Shown: in pieces, positions 25,830 through 34,575 of the stretch
Position numbering within the stretch: position 1 is the stretch's first letter
How the letters are laid out: every line of letters starts with the position of its first letter
From: Cytobacillus sp. IB215665
GTDB lineage: Bacteria > Bacillota > Bacilli > Bacillales > SM2101
Direction of reading: 5' to 3'
DNA: 64,000 bases
NCBI RefSeq assembly: GCF_033963835.1
Contig: NZ_JAXBME010000012.1
Span: 1 to 64,000, forward strand
Notes under the pieces: model-generated
Told to the model about the DNA's origin: nothing
What the model saw: only the letters and a program-made list of their open reading frames with translations
Database searches by the model: none
Position numbers and translations under genes: made by a program

Positions 25830-27704
25830 ATGGAAATGAAGGTAAATTCAACCAGACGTATAATTATGATAGCGCTATCATTAATATTGATGACAAGTTT
25901 TGTTACTCCTGCTAACGCTGAAGGGAGCAATGTGCAAGTATGGTTAACGACAGCTGATCAACAGCAATTACTTCAGCAGCAAAATGATTTGGAATTTTCA
26001 CTAAATAACAGCATAGAGGGGGTAACGATTCAAGTCGATGAAAGTAAAGAATTTCAAGTTATGGATGGATTCGGGGCAGCAATGTCTGGATCTTCAGCAT
26101 GGCTTTTTAATCAAAAACTAAACGATTGGGAAAGAAATGCGATATATAACGATCTATTTAGTAATGAAGGTATTGGTTTGAGTTTTGTTCGCCATACGGT
26201 AGGTGCATCAGATTTTTCTTTAGAAAGCTACTCGTATGATGATATGGCAGCAGGATTAACAGATCCGACATTAGCAAACTTTTCTATTGATAAAGATAAA
26301 CAAAATGTAATTCCTATGTTAAAAGAAGCATTAACGATAAATCCTAATTTAAAAATTATGGGCACGCCTTGGAGTGCACCTGGTTGGATGAAAGATAATG
26401 GATCATTAAATGGAGGTAAACTTCTTCCACAATACTATAATGTATATGCGCAGTATCTCGCAAAATATATTAACAGCTATCAAAATGAGGGACTTCCTAT
26501 TTATGCAATGACCATTCAAAATGAGCCACATCATGAAACTGCTGGCTATCCTAGTATGAAGATGGAAGCATCGGAACAAATTGATTTTGTAAAAAATCAT
26601 CTTGGGCCAACTTTTAACAGTCAAGCAATTGATACGAAAATACTTAGCTGGGACCATAACTGGAATGAATATGATTACCCAATTGAAGTAATGAATGATG
26701 AGGAAGCAAAATCTTATTTGGCGGGTAGTGCTTTTCATTGCTATGGTGGTACACCTGAGCAACAATCTTTAGTGCAAAATGCTCACCCAGACAAAGGCAT
26801 ATGGTTTACCGAATGCTCAGGTGGAGAGTGGTCAACTGATTTTGGAGATAATTTAGCATGGAATATGTCGAATGTAGTAATCGGTTCGACTCGAAATTGG
26901 GCGAAGTCAGTTCTGCTATGGAATTTAGCATTAGATGAAAACTTTGGACCAATTAATGGTGGATGTACAGATTGCCGTGGTGTTGTAACGATTAACCAAC
27001 AAACAGGCGATGTATATAAAAATGTAGAATATTACGTGCTTGGTCATATTAGTAAGTTCGTTAAACCAGGTGCAAAAAGAATAGATACTAACTACGATAA
27101 CGATATTCAAAACGTTGCTTTTAAAAACACAGATGGATCAAAAACTTTGTTAGTTTTAAATAATGCAAATACACATCAAACATTCACTGTGAAAGAGGGA
27201 GACGAATCATTTAAATATACTCTGCCAGCAGGTGCAGTAGCTACTTTCGTATGGAACTCAAGTAATAATAGTAATTTAATTGTAAATGGAGATTTCGAAT
27301 TAGGAGCATTAAATAATTGGCAAAGCTGGACACCAGAGGGACAAGACCCAGTTCACAAAGTTGATACAGACTATCCATTGTCGGGAGCGTATAAGATGAC
27401 TCATTGGCAATCTTTCCCTTATCAACAGACGACATATCAACATATAAGTGTAGCAAATGGAGTTTATAAAGCCTCGGTTTGGGTCCGTTCAAGTGGAGGT
27501 CAAAATACGCTACGTTTAGAAGCAAGTAATTACGGCGGCTCCACCCTTTATGCTAATATTGGATCAACCTCAATAGGTGATTGGACGAAATTTGAAATAG
27601 ATAATATCGATGTAACGTCAGGCACTGTTACTATTGGAGTATATTCTGATGGAAATGAGCATAATTGGGCAGCATTTGATAATATTCAACTGATTAAGAA
27701 GTAA
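25830..27704 (+). CDS. Secreted GH30 family glycoside hydrolase with C-terminal binding domain
   Basis: The 624-residue enzyme has a Sec signal peptide (cleavage near PANA, residue 30), a GH30 catalytic domain (about 50-470) and a C-terminal beta-sandwich of carbohydrate-binding type (about 480-624, starting NLIVNGDFELGALNNWQSW). The acid/base Glu is in TIQNEPHHETAGYPSM (E232) and the nucleophile in IWFTECSGGEWS (E328). GTPWSAPGWMKDNGSL is also typical. Annotations in this group range from glucosylceramidase to beta-1,6-glucanase; the substrate is not decided here. A cre site upstream suggests catabolite control. Confidence 0.9.
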   Translation: MEMKVNSTRRIIMIALSLILMTSFVTPANAEGSNVQVWLTTADQQQLLQQQNDLEFSLNNSIEGVTIQVDESKEFQVMDGFGAAMSGSSAWLFNQKLNDWERNAIYNDLFSNEGIGLSFVRHTVGASDFSLESYSYDDMAAGLTDPTLANFSIDKDKQNVIPMLKEALTINPNLKIMGTPWSAPGWMKDNGSLNGGKLLPQYYNVYAQYLAKYINSYQNEGLPIYAMTIQNEPHHETAGYPSMKMEASEQIDFVKNHLGPTFNSQAIDTKILSWDHNWNEYDYPIEVMNDEEAKSYLAGSAFHCYGGTPEQQSLVQNAHPDKGIWFTECSGGEWSTDFGDNLAWNMSNVVIGSTRNWAKSVLLWNLALDENFGPINGGCTDCRGVVTINQQTGDVYKNVEYYVLGHISKFVKPGAKRIDTNYDNDIQNVAFKNTDGSKTLLVLNNANTHQTFTVKEGDESFKYTLPAGAVATFVWNSSNNSNLIVNGDFELGALNNWQSWTPEGQDPVHKVDTDYPLSGAYKMTHWQSFPYQQTTYQHISVANGVYKASVWVRSSGGQNTLRLEASNYGGSTLYANIGSTSIGDWTKFEIDNIDVTSGTVTIGVYSDGNEHNWAAFDNIQLIKK

Positions 27705-27795
27705 AATAATTTTTATCTATATATAAAGATTTTTTTTCTCGGAAGAAACAGACTTGACCTTTGTTGTTCTATACTAAACTATACTGTAATATAAT

Positions 27796-27843
27796 AAGCA
27801 CCCATGTAGACACAGCAAAAACCTATCTAAAGGGTGCTTTTTG
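27796..27843 (+). terminator. Terminator of the GH30 gene
   Basis: AAGCACCC pairs with GGGTGCTT across a 28-base loop and is followed by TTTGG. It lies 92 bp after the stop codon. Confidence 0.55.
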
Positions 27844-27894
27844 GATAAGTAATAACTAACATGAAGCAAGAGTAATGATGAGTAAGAAGACCTT

Positions 27895-28008
27895 TACAGA
27901 GAAAAAAATCAAGCAGCTATCAACTTTGCCTTATGATAATGCGAAGCACTCTTGTTGTTAGTGTTTACTGCTTCTTACGAAAAACGACAATCAATGCTAA
28001 AACAGCCT
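27895..28008 (+). repeat. Dispersed MITE-like repeat, copy 7 (right part)
   Basis: GTGTTTACTGCTTCTTACGA, AAAACGACAATCAATGC and AAAACAGCCTT match the right half well. The left part is degenerate. Confidence 0.6.
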
Positions 28009-28106
28009 TTTAAAAAGAAAGAATGTTACGAACTCTAAGTGTAAACAAATTATTTCTTAGTAAGAAAACAATAATTATTGGAAAAGCACCCTTAATTTAT
28101 AACAAA

Positions 28107-28147
28107 ATAAACAGACTAAATTTACAAAGTGATTTAGTCTGTTTATT
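28107..28147 (-). terminator. Terminator of the yjcZ-like gene
   Basis: AATAAACAGACTAAAT and ATTTAGTCTGTTTATT form a perfect 16-bp stem around nine bases. On the minus strand it is followed by TTGTT, about 30 bp after the yjcZ-like stop codon. Confidence 0.7.
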
Positions 28148-28177
28148 ATGATATTCTAAGATGCTGTCTTCGGTTTT

Positions 28178-28312
28178 CTAATAAGAAACAAATGCTAACG
28201 TTCCTAATACGATAATTAACAAAATGAATAGGACAACAATTAGCGCGAAGCCAGAGCCGAAGCCCCCGCCACCGTAACCGTAGCCTGGTGCTACGCCACC
28301 GTATCCACACAT
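28178..28312 (-). CDS. YjcZ-type sporulation miniprotein, 44 residues
   Basis: The product reads MCGYGGVAPGYGYGGGGFGS, then a hydrophobic helix GFALIVVLFILLIIVLGTLA, and ends FVSY. The Gly/Tyr-rich head and single membrane helix are typical of the YjcZ family of spore-former miniproteins. GGGAGG lies upstream of the ATG. It is too short for most gene finders. The role is unknown, with likely location in a forespore or spore membrane. Confidence 0.88.
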   Translation of the reverse strand: MCGYGGVAPGYGYGGGGFGSGFALIVVLFILLIIVLGTLAFVSY

Positions 28313-28530
28313 AAGCTCAAACCTCCCTTCTTGTTTAGTTAACTCCTTTTAATTAAATACTCTCCCGAATTTAACATTATTTTACTTTTTTGTGTTAGAG
28401 AGGTGATTATCTCACCTCACAAAAAATGAATGATACAAGCTTTATCATTGGAAGGATAGAAAGTACAATTGAGTAAATGTGAAGTATGATTGGTTGAATT
28501 AGGGAGCTTTTATGCTGTGTAGATTAGGAA

Positions 28531-28623
28531 TTAGTAAAATCCTTGGCTACAAGCACAGCCGATGATAATCAAGAGCACAAAAAGTACAATAACTAAGGCA
28601 AAGATACCGCCAAAATTACTCAT
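28531..28623 (-). CDS. YjcZ-like miniprotein, 30 residues
   Basis: The product is MSNFGGIFALVIVLFVLLII followed by IGCACSQGFY. It has a short polar head, one membrane helix and a Cys-x-Cys end. AAGGAGG precedes the ATG at good distance. It lies about 220 bp upstream of the other YjcZ-type gene on the same strand, and the two are probably paralogues. No separate terminator is seen between them. Confidence 0.82.
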   Translation of the reverse strand: MSNFGGIFALVIVLFVLLIIIGCACSQGFY

Positions 28624-28750
28624 AATTACCATTCCTCCTTTCTTGATATATTTATATTTTATGGAATTATTTAAACTCTGATTGTACGTTTAGACATGAT
28701 GAAAACATACATTTTTAGATATTTTAATTAATTGATTAAATATATAAAGC

Positions 28751-28785
28751 AAAAAAACGGTGATATGGTCTTTATATCACCGTTT
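28751..28785 (-). terminator. Terminator of dat
   Basis: On the minus strand AACGGTGATAT pairs with ATATCACCGTT, followed by TTTTTGC, about 55 bp after the dat stop. Confidence 0.85.
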
Positions 28786-28840
28786 CACACATCTTATATT
28801 ACTTAGGGTTAACTGTTCATTAGTATCATGCCTTATCTGT

Positions 28841-29671
28841 TTATTGTTCCTTTAATTGCTGGAAACCAGAAATAAGCTGCTTTGTTATAGGGTTATTCAT
28901 TGATATATTCATGTTGTCAATTTTATTGACAGGTAATATTTCGATTGATGTACTCGTTATAAAAACTTCATCAGCATTGTAAAGGAAATCAATATCAAAT
29001 GTATGTTCCTTTACAATAAGGTCATTTTGTAATGCGATATGGATGATTGCTTCCCTTGTGATACCATGTAAAATATGGTTTGTTGCTGGATGTGTGTAGG
29101 CAACACCATCTCTTACAGCAAATAAATTACAACTAGAGCATTCTGTCACAATGCCATTTCGTATAAAAACCGCTTCGTCATAACCTGCTTCAGAAGCCTT
29201 TTGTTTTGCAATGACATTTGGTAATAGATTTATCGATTTGATGAAACAATTTGCCCAACGGGTGTCTTCGAATGATTGAAGAGATACGCCGTTTTGTCGT
29301 TTAACACGGTCTATATGACGTGAGGGGCGTACAGTCATTGAAAACTGTGCGGGAACATTAGGAAATACATGATCTCTCGGTGCGATGCCCCTAGTTACTT
29401 GAATATATACTTGTGCATCTTTCAATTCCGAGCGCGTTATCCCTTCTAATATTAGTTCGTTCACTTTTTCTAGAGAATAAGGTAAATCGATTAATATTTC
29501 CTTTGCACTCATTTCAAGTCGGTTTAAATGTTCTTTTAATAGAAATGGTTTGCCATCATAAACTCGAATAACTTCATATATTCCATCTCCAAATTGATGC
29601 CCTCTCTCTTGGATCGGTACGACCTTTTCATTAATATCAATAAATTTATCTCCATAAAAACCAACTTCCAT
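28841..29671 (-). CDS. dat: D-amino-acid (D-alanine) aminotransferase
   Basis: This 276-residue fold-type IV PLP enzyme interconverts D-alanine and 2-oxoglutarate with pyruvate and D-glutamate, feeding cell-wall synthesis. The N-terminus MEVGFYGDKFIDINEKVVPI and the RGHQFGDGIYEVIRVYDGKP segment match Bacillus Dat. The PLP Lys is K145 in CFIKSINLLPN, the same position as in the well-studied Bacillus enzyme. GITREAIIHIA follows the usual pattern. It is a single-gene unit with its own promoter and terminator. Confidence 0.95.
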   Translation of the reverse strand: MEVGFYGDKFIDINEKVVPIQERGHQFGDGIYEVIRVYDGKPFLLKEHLNRLEMSAKEILIDLPYSLEKVNELILEGITRSELKDAQVYIQVTRGIAPRDHVFPNVPAQFSMTVRPSRHIDRVKRQNGVSLQSFEDTRWANCFIKSINLLPNVIAKQKASEAGYDEAVFIRNGIVTECSSCNLFAVRDGVAYTHPATNHILHGITREAIIHIALQNDLIVKEHTFDIDFLYNADEVFITSTSIEILPVNKIDNMNISMNNPITKQLISGFQQLKEQ

Positions 29672-29744
29672 GTCATCAACCTCCGTTAATATTTCTTCAT
29701 GCTCAATTCATTTTATGTTATGCATTGTTCATTAATTATGGTTT

Positions 29745-29771
29745 ATTATAGCAATTTTGGTGTGAAGTCAA
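29745..29771 (-). promoter_or_regulatory. Possible sigma-A promoter of dat
   Basis: On the minus strand TTGACT is followed after 15 bases by TATAAT, about 74 bp upstream of the dat start. The boxes are near consensus but the spacer is two bases short. Confidence 0.4.
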
Positions 29772-29889
29772 CAGCTTAAAAGTCACAGGAACGTCAAATC
29801 TATTAGATTATCAAACATATTTATACCATTTTTATACTAATCGTTCTATAATTAAAAATATAAATTAATATGATTGACGGGTGAAGTCT

Positions 29890-31338
29890 ATGAATATTAA
29901 AAATTTATACAAACTAGCATTTGAATCGGCAGGAATAGCCATGGCAATATATGATTGTCAAGGTGAGGTAGGAATACCGCTTGCAATAAATGATGCTTTT
30001 TGTAAATTTCTTGGGTATACAAGGGAAGAGCTGTGCTGCAAAACTGTTGAAGAAATTTCACATCCAGACGACTATAAACGTGATTTACATAAAATTAGCT
30101 GTTTGTTAACTGGACATATCGATGAGATTGCAACAGAAAAAAGATATATACATAAATCAGGACGAATCGTTTGGGGAGAATTAAAAGGTATCCTTCAAAG
30201 AAACGAAGATAAAAGCCCACAATTTGCTATAGTTCAAATTCATGATATAACCCATCGTAAAAGTATAGAAAAAGAACTATTAGAAAGTAAGGAAAAATAC
30301 GAAAGCTTAATTCAAGATTCATTACAGGCGTTTTATGTTGTACGTGATGAAAAGGTTATTTTCGTAAACCCAGCTGGATGTGAATTATCAGGATTTAGTA
30401 AAGAAGAAATAATTGGTTCGAATATTTATGATTATTTTACGAAAGATCGGGTTGAACTCGCTGAGTATAATTATAATCAGCTTTTAATGGGGAATTCTTA
30501 CACAAACGAAGAACAAATAGTCATAACAAATAAAGGTGAACGTGTAATTGAATATACAGCTACAAAAACGGTATATGAGGAAGAAGAAGCCATTCAAGTC
30601 ATTGCACGTGACATAACAGAAAGAAAAAAATATGAAGAAATGTTGGTTAAATCAGAAAAATTAGCGTTAGTAGGTAAACTTGCAGCCGGCGTTGCACATG
30701 AAATTAGAAATCCATTAACTACAATTAAAGGGTTTACACAGTTATTACAAATGACGAAAGAGTACAATGAACAACACGCAGCTATTATGATGAATGAATT
30801 GTCTACAGTCGAAACAATCATAGATGAGTTTTTATCATTGGCAAAAACAAAATCAACATCATCTTTTGAAATGAATGATCTTCATAGCATTATTAATAGA
30901 GCTATTACTTTGGTTAAAACAAATACTGATTTACATAATATTGAACTTGGTGCACAGTTTGATGAAACTATTCCACTAGTGGAATGCGAAGATGAAATGT
31001 TAATCCAAGTATTTACGAATATTATTCAAAACGCAATTGAATCGATGGATACTGGATTTATTACGATGTCTACACATAGAAAAAATGATGTTGTAACAGT
31101 TGCAGTTGTTGATAATGGATGTGGCATACCTAAGGATAGATTGAAAAACTTAGGAGAACCTTTTTATTCAACGAAGGAAAAAGGTACAGGATTAGGGTTA
31201 ATGATTAGTTATAAAATAATTGAACAACATAAAGGACAAATGTCATTTTATAGTAATCCTGGAGAAGGTACACGAGTAGAAATTATCTTACCAATCAAAC
31301 AAAAAAATATTGGTCAAATCAATGAGAAGCTCTTGTAG
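29890..31338 (+). CDS. PAS-domain sensor histidine kinase (sporulation-kinase-like)
   Basis: The 482-residue kinase has no membrane segment. Two PAS domains lie at about 1-125 (with LGYTREELCCKTVEEISHPD) and 130-250 (LSGFSKEEIIGSNIYDYF). A HisKA domain with phospho-His270 in GVAHEIRNPLTTIKGFTQLL follows, then the ATPase domain with NIIQNAIESM, VVDNGCGIP and KGTGLGLMISYKIIEQH. The layout fits the KinA/KinE phosphorelay kinases of Bacillus, and no response regulator gene is adjacent. The start at ATG 29890 follows GGGTGA; the GTG three codons earlier is less likely. Confidence 0.9.
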   Translation: MNIKNLYKLAFESAGIAMAIYDCQGEVGIPLAINDAFCKFLGYTREELCCKTVEEISHPDDYKRDLHKISCLLTGHIDEIATEKRYIHKSGRIVWGELKGILQRNEDKSPQFAIVQIHDITHRKSIEKELLESKEKYESLIQDSLQAFYVVRDEKVIFVNPAGCELSGFSKEEIIGSNIYDYFTKDRVELAEYNYNQLLMGNSYTNEEQIVITNKGERVIEYTATKTVYEEEEAIQVIARDITERKKYEEMLVKSEKLALVGKLAAGVAHEIRNPLTTIKGFTQLLQMTKEYNEQHAAIMMNELSTVETIIDEFLSLAKTKSTSSFEMNDLHSIINRAITLVKTNTDLHNIELGAQFDETIPLVECEDEMLIQVFTNIIQNAIESMDTGFITMSTHRKNDVVTVAVVDNGCGIPKDRLKNLGEPFYSTKEKGTGLGLMISYKIIEQHKGQMSFYSNPGEGTRVEIILPIKQKNIGQINEKLL

Positions 31339-31386
31339 AAAGAACTTCGTAACAAGAAAATGATTATAACGGTCATGGAAAAGGAA

Positions 31387-31424
31387 AACCTCACAACATT
31401 CATAGTGTGAGGTTTATTTTTTTT
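31387..31424 (+). terminator. Terminator of the histidine kinase gene
   Basis: AACCTCACA pairs with TGTGAGGTT and is followed by TATTTTTTTT. It lies between convergent genes. Confidence 0.85.
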
Positions 31425-31557
31425 ATCTTTTATTGTTTTTTCTAGATTGCTTTTCAGTCGTTTCACTCAGTTCATTTGCGAATTCAGCCTCAGCTGCCGA
31501 TACTGTTGGGTTTGCTACTTCTTTTGACACTTTATTTTGTCTCCCTTTTTTACCCAA
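31423..31557 (-). CDS. Small spore-type protein, 44 residues
   Basis: The product starts MGKKGRQNKVSKEVANPTVS and contains AEAEFANELSE, then ends in a basic tail, KQSRKNNKR. The EFA-(N/S)-E pattern recalls gamma-type small acid-soluble spore proteins or YfhD-like proteins, but the match is partial. The start is a TTG with GGGTGA five bases upstream. It is hydrophilic and has no signal peptide. I give no firm family. Confidence 0.6.
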   Translation of the reverse strand: MGKKGRQNKVSKEVANPTVSAAEAEFANELSETTEKQSRKNNKR

Positions 31558-32016
31558 AATAATCACCCTTTCGTAGTTGTAAAAATAAACACAATGTTAG
31601 TATGGTAGACAATGTACTTTTTACTCATATTAGATTGTGTTTTTTTTGTAAAAAAATAGTCATTAACACTATAGTTCTCAGCTCTTTATTATTCCATGAC
31701 AAAATTTGATCAGTATTGAACATAGCATTACCACAATAACAAACAGATAAGCGTGTACGCTATTGGTTATCCACTTATCATTAAGAATATTTTATATAGT
31801 AATTAATGGTAAGAGTGGCGTTTGAACCCCAACAAAAGTCTAACTAAACGATAATAGTTACAGCATTGTAAACTAAATGTTAAGCTACACCGGACTATAG
31901 ACCTATCATTTTGAAATAGGGCAACTTTGGATGTATATGGTAGAAAAAATGATAATTGAACAGTGTTATGATTTATTTAGACAGAAAAAGTAGTGTGAAA
32001 GGGAGAGAGAAATGAT
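31558..32016. other. Intergenic region, nothing identified
   Basis: This 459-bp stretch lies before the LysM-NlpC/P60 gene. No frame with a ribosome site, repeat copy or clear operator is seen. Promoters of both divergent genes should lie here. Confidence 0.5.
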
Positions 32017-32634
32017 ATGAAAAAATTGATAGTTGCTGGTACAATTCTAGGTTCTTTATGGTTTGGTGAAAGTGCATTAGCTGCATCTTATACTGTTCAA
32101 TCTGGGGATACACTTTCAAAAATAGCGAACAAGCATCAAACCACTTTAGCTGAATTAACAAAAGCAAATCCACAAGTTCAAAATCCTAATATAATTTACA
32201 TAGGACAAGCTATCCAAATTCCATCAGCAAGTAATAAAGAATTAAGCACATGGGAAGAAAAGGCTGATCAAGTCGTGTCAACAGGAATGAAATATATTGG
32301 TGCTTCTTATTTATATGGAGCTTCAGTGACAAGAACTGATGCGTTCGACTGTTCTTCCTTTACGTATAGAGCTTTTAATGAAAATAATGGTATTAAACTG
32401 CCACGTACTTCTGTAGAGCAATCAAAGCAGGGGACACCTGTAGCGATTTCTGATATTCGAAAAGGTGACTTGATTTTCTTTGATACGACTAAAGATGGGG
32501 TCATCAATCACGTATCTATCGTCGTTGATTCAGACACAATCCTTCATGCAGGAAGTTCAACAGGGGTAACAAAAGCTGATTTAAATACTTATTGGCGTCC
32601 ATTTGCAGTAAAAGCTGTACGCATCATTAATTAA
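32017..32634 (+). CDS. LysM-NlpC/P60 cell-wall hydrolase
   Basis: The 205-residue secreted enzyme has a signal peptide (cleavage near ALA, residue 22), one LysM peptidoglycan-binding motif (about 24-69, YTVQSGDTLSKIANKHQTTL) and an NlpC/P60 cysteine peptidase domain (about 80-205). The catalytic residues are Cys112 in DAFDCSSFTY, His165 in GVINHVSIV and His177. It resembles the DL-endopeptidases LytF/CwlS/YojL but has one LysM only. It should cut stem peptides in the wall. Confidence 0.93.
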   Translation: MKKLIVAGTILGSLWFGESALAASYTVQSGDTLSKIANKHQTTLAELTKANPQVQNPNIIYIGQAIQIPSASNKELSTWEEKADQVVSTGMKYIGASYLYGASVTRTDAFDCSSFTYRAFNENNGIKLPRTSVEQSKQGTPVAISDIRKGDLIFFDTTKDGVINHVSIVVDSDTILHAGSSTGVTKADLNTYWRPFAVKAVRIIN

Positions 32635-32787
32635 GCTGGTTGTTTTTATTTATTACAGGCTATCATATCACGTTTACTGGCTAGCTTTTATGTCCTCTTT
32701 GTTAATATCAGTCCATTTATTTAGTGACAAAGGGAACAGAATCTACGAGAAAAGTATGCTTAACAAACATAAATACAGCACATATAA

Positions 32788-32821
32788 GAAGGCTTGGATA
32801 AAGTAAATCCAAGCCCTCTTA
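32788..32821. terminator. Terminator between convergent genes
   Basis: AAGGCTTGGAT pairs with ATCCAAGCCCTT around AAAGTAA, with a short T-rich run on either side. Confidence 0.65.
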
Positions 32822-32852
32822 TATTGTAGTTAACTGCTTTCAAAGAATTAAG

Positions 32853-33371
32853 TTAACAATCTACAATAGCTGGGTGTTCTAGAAATTTTTGTACTTCTTT
32901 TGGAGATTTAAGTACAATAATTTTCTTATCATTAGAAAATTGTTCTAGCCTCTTTAGAATTTCAGGCCTTTTAGTTTTTGGATAATCCCATATCCATTTA
33001 AAAAAAGCTAAGTCAAACCTTTCTTGGCAAGCTTCTCCCATATCTGGCCTCGTTTTATTTCTATATTTTAACATTCTTTTGAATGCACGATACACACATA
33101 TCGTTCTAGGAAAATCAAGAAAAATGATCGTGTCTGCTGATTTAAGCCTTATATCCATCGTCCCACCATAGTTTCCATCAATAATCCATTTTTCTTTTTT
33201 GACTAAATCTTTTTGCATGTTGCGCTGCTCTTCTTTTGGAACACTAACCCAATTAGGTTTCCAAAATAACGCATCGAGATGATAGACATCTATTTTGAGT
33301 TCATCACCTAATCTTCTTGCTAAGGTAGATTTTCCTGAACCGCCCGAACCAATTAGTATTATTTTTTTCAT
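32853..33371 (-). CDS. P-loop nucleoside/topology-modulation kinase-like protein (FlaR-like)
   Basis: This 172-residue protein begins with Walker A MKKIILIGSGGSGKSTLARR and continues VYHLDALFWKPNWV, KWIIDGNYGGTMDIRL and DTIIFLDFPRTICVYRAFKR, the pattern of proteins annotated as DNA topology modulation protein FlaR or adenylate-kinase-like AAA proteins. It probably transfers phosphate to a small molecule. The substrate is not known, and the FlaR name should not be read as proof of a DNA role. Confidence 0.85.
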   Translation of the reverse strand: MKKIILIGSGGSGKSTLARRLGDELKIDVYHLDALFWKPNWVSVPKEEQRNMQKDLVKKEKWIIDGNYGGTMDIRLKSADTIIFLDFPRTICVYRAFKRMLKYRNKTRPDMGEACQERFDLAFFKWIWDYPKTKRPEILKRLEQFSNDKKIIVLKSPKEVQKFLEHPAIVDC

Positions 33372-33511
33372 GATGCTTCCCCTTGTATAACGTTTATAAA
33401 GATTGTGTTTTTTGTACTTTGAAATCAGACGTCATATGTATAAAGAGATGACATTTGTATAATATCACTTCTTGAAGTTCTAATTATTGAAGATATAGCA
33501 ATTGTTTAAGA

Positions 33512-33673
33512 AAGGCTCCTTTCGTATAGACAATGTTGCTATTATTATCAAATTCATATTATAAAAAGTATAACGCTATTCATGGCTGTACAGAAGAAAA
33601 GATGCCACTAAACTAGTTGTGTAGGTGTTTATATCATAATACAAAAACAACAGTCAATACGAAAGCAGCCTTA
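33512..33673 (+). repeat. Dispersed MITE-like repeat, copy 8 (full length)
   Basis: It begins AAGGCTCCTTTCGTATAGAC and ends ACGAAAGCAGCCTTAC. The core GTACAGAAGAAAAGATGCCA and GTTGTGTAGGTGTTTAT are intact. It is one of the best-preserved copies at 162 bp. Confidence 0.88.
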
Positions 33674-33769
33674 CAATAATAAAACAATCGTGCTTCTGTT
33701 AACATTTACTATAACACAACAGCTTATTTTTGGAGTTATACAATGAGAAGAAATCTGCTGAAAAGAGAC

Positions 33770-34297
33770 TTAACTAAAGATTGTTGATATGAAGGTTTTC
33801 TTCTTTTGTGTAACAGGTTCTATTGACTTTTGCTGAGTTAATATTTGGGCGTATTTGTCTTCAATTTCTTCAATTTTCTTTTCTAATGTAATGACATTCT
33901 TTTGTAACATATCGATTTCTTTACGATGTTGTAATAGTTGGTATGATACAACTTCATCTGCCTTCTTGTCCAAGCTTTGTTCAATGCTTTTTACTTGATC
34001 AATTAGCTGTTGCAAATCAGATTTTTGTAAGTAAGTGATAGGTGATTTATGCTTCTCATTCGGTTGGGTTTTTGTATTTGATAATACTCCTTTGCGTACT
34101 TTTGTTAACTGCACGTCCTTCATCACAACACCACTGTTTAATTGTTTATGAATATGGCGAAATAATTCCTCGTCTTCATGAGTAAATAAGTAATGTCCAT
34201 TACCATTTTTGTTAAATGGTAACTCAAAATATTGTATCCAACGGCGAATTGTTTTTGGGGAAACACCAATTTTATACGCAAATTCAGATGTATTCAT
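33770..34297 (-). CDS. racA: Chromosome-anchoring protein RacA
   Basis: RacA tethers the chromosome origin region to the cell pole during sporulation. The 175-residue protein has an N-terminal MerR-like helix-turn-helix (MNTSEFAYKIGVSPKTIRRW, then HYLFTHEDEELFRHIHKQL), a linker, and a C-terminal coiled coil (about 95-160) with a basic end. This matches B. subtilis RacA in length and plan. ATG 34297 is the start, with GGGAGGAGAT upstream. It is a single-gene unit. Confidence 0.85.
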   Translation of the reverse strand: MNTSEFAYKIGVSPKTIRRWIQYFELPFNKNGNGHYLFTHEDEELFRHIHKQLNSGVVMKDVQLTKVRKGVLSNTKTQPNEKHKSPITYLQKSDLQQLIDQVKSIEQSLDKKADEVVSYQLLQHRKEIDMLQKNVITLEKKIEEIEDKYAQILTQQKSIEPVTQKKKTFISTIFS

Positions 34298-34510
34298 TTG
34301 CTTATCTCCTCCCATACAAGTCATTGTCTACAAATTCTTTATGCATGGAAAGATTCCTTTACGTGTGACAAAACTAGTGATAATTAGCAAAAGAAAGTTC
34401 TATTATTACAATTTGAGTGCATATAGCAGAAGTGTTTGTCGTTTTATTAGTGGATTTGTTAAAAAGAAGGTTAATATTTAAAATTTCATGAATATTCGAT
34501 AAATATAGAG

Positions 34511-34545
34511 GGTACCGCCCATTATATCGGATATAATAGGGCGGC
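34511..34545. terminator. Terminator-like palindrome
   Basis: CCGCCCATTATATC pairs with GATATAATAGGGCGG with one bulge, about 30 bp after the stop of the HAD gene (minus strand). No T run follows, so termination is not certain. Confidence 0.45.
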
Positions 34546-34575
34546 CTCATCTCTTATACAATCCTTCGAGAACAG

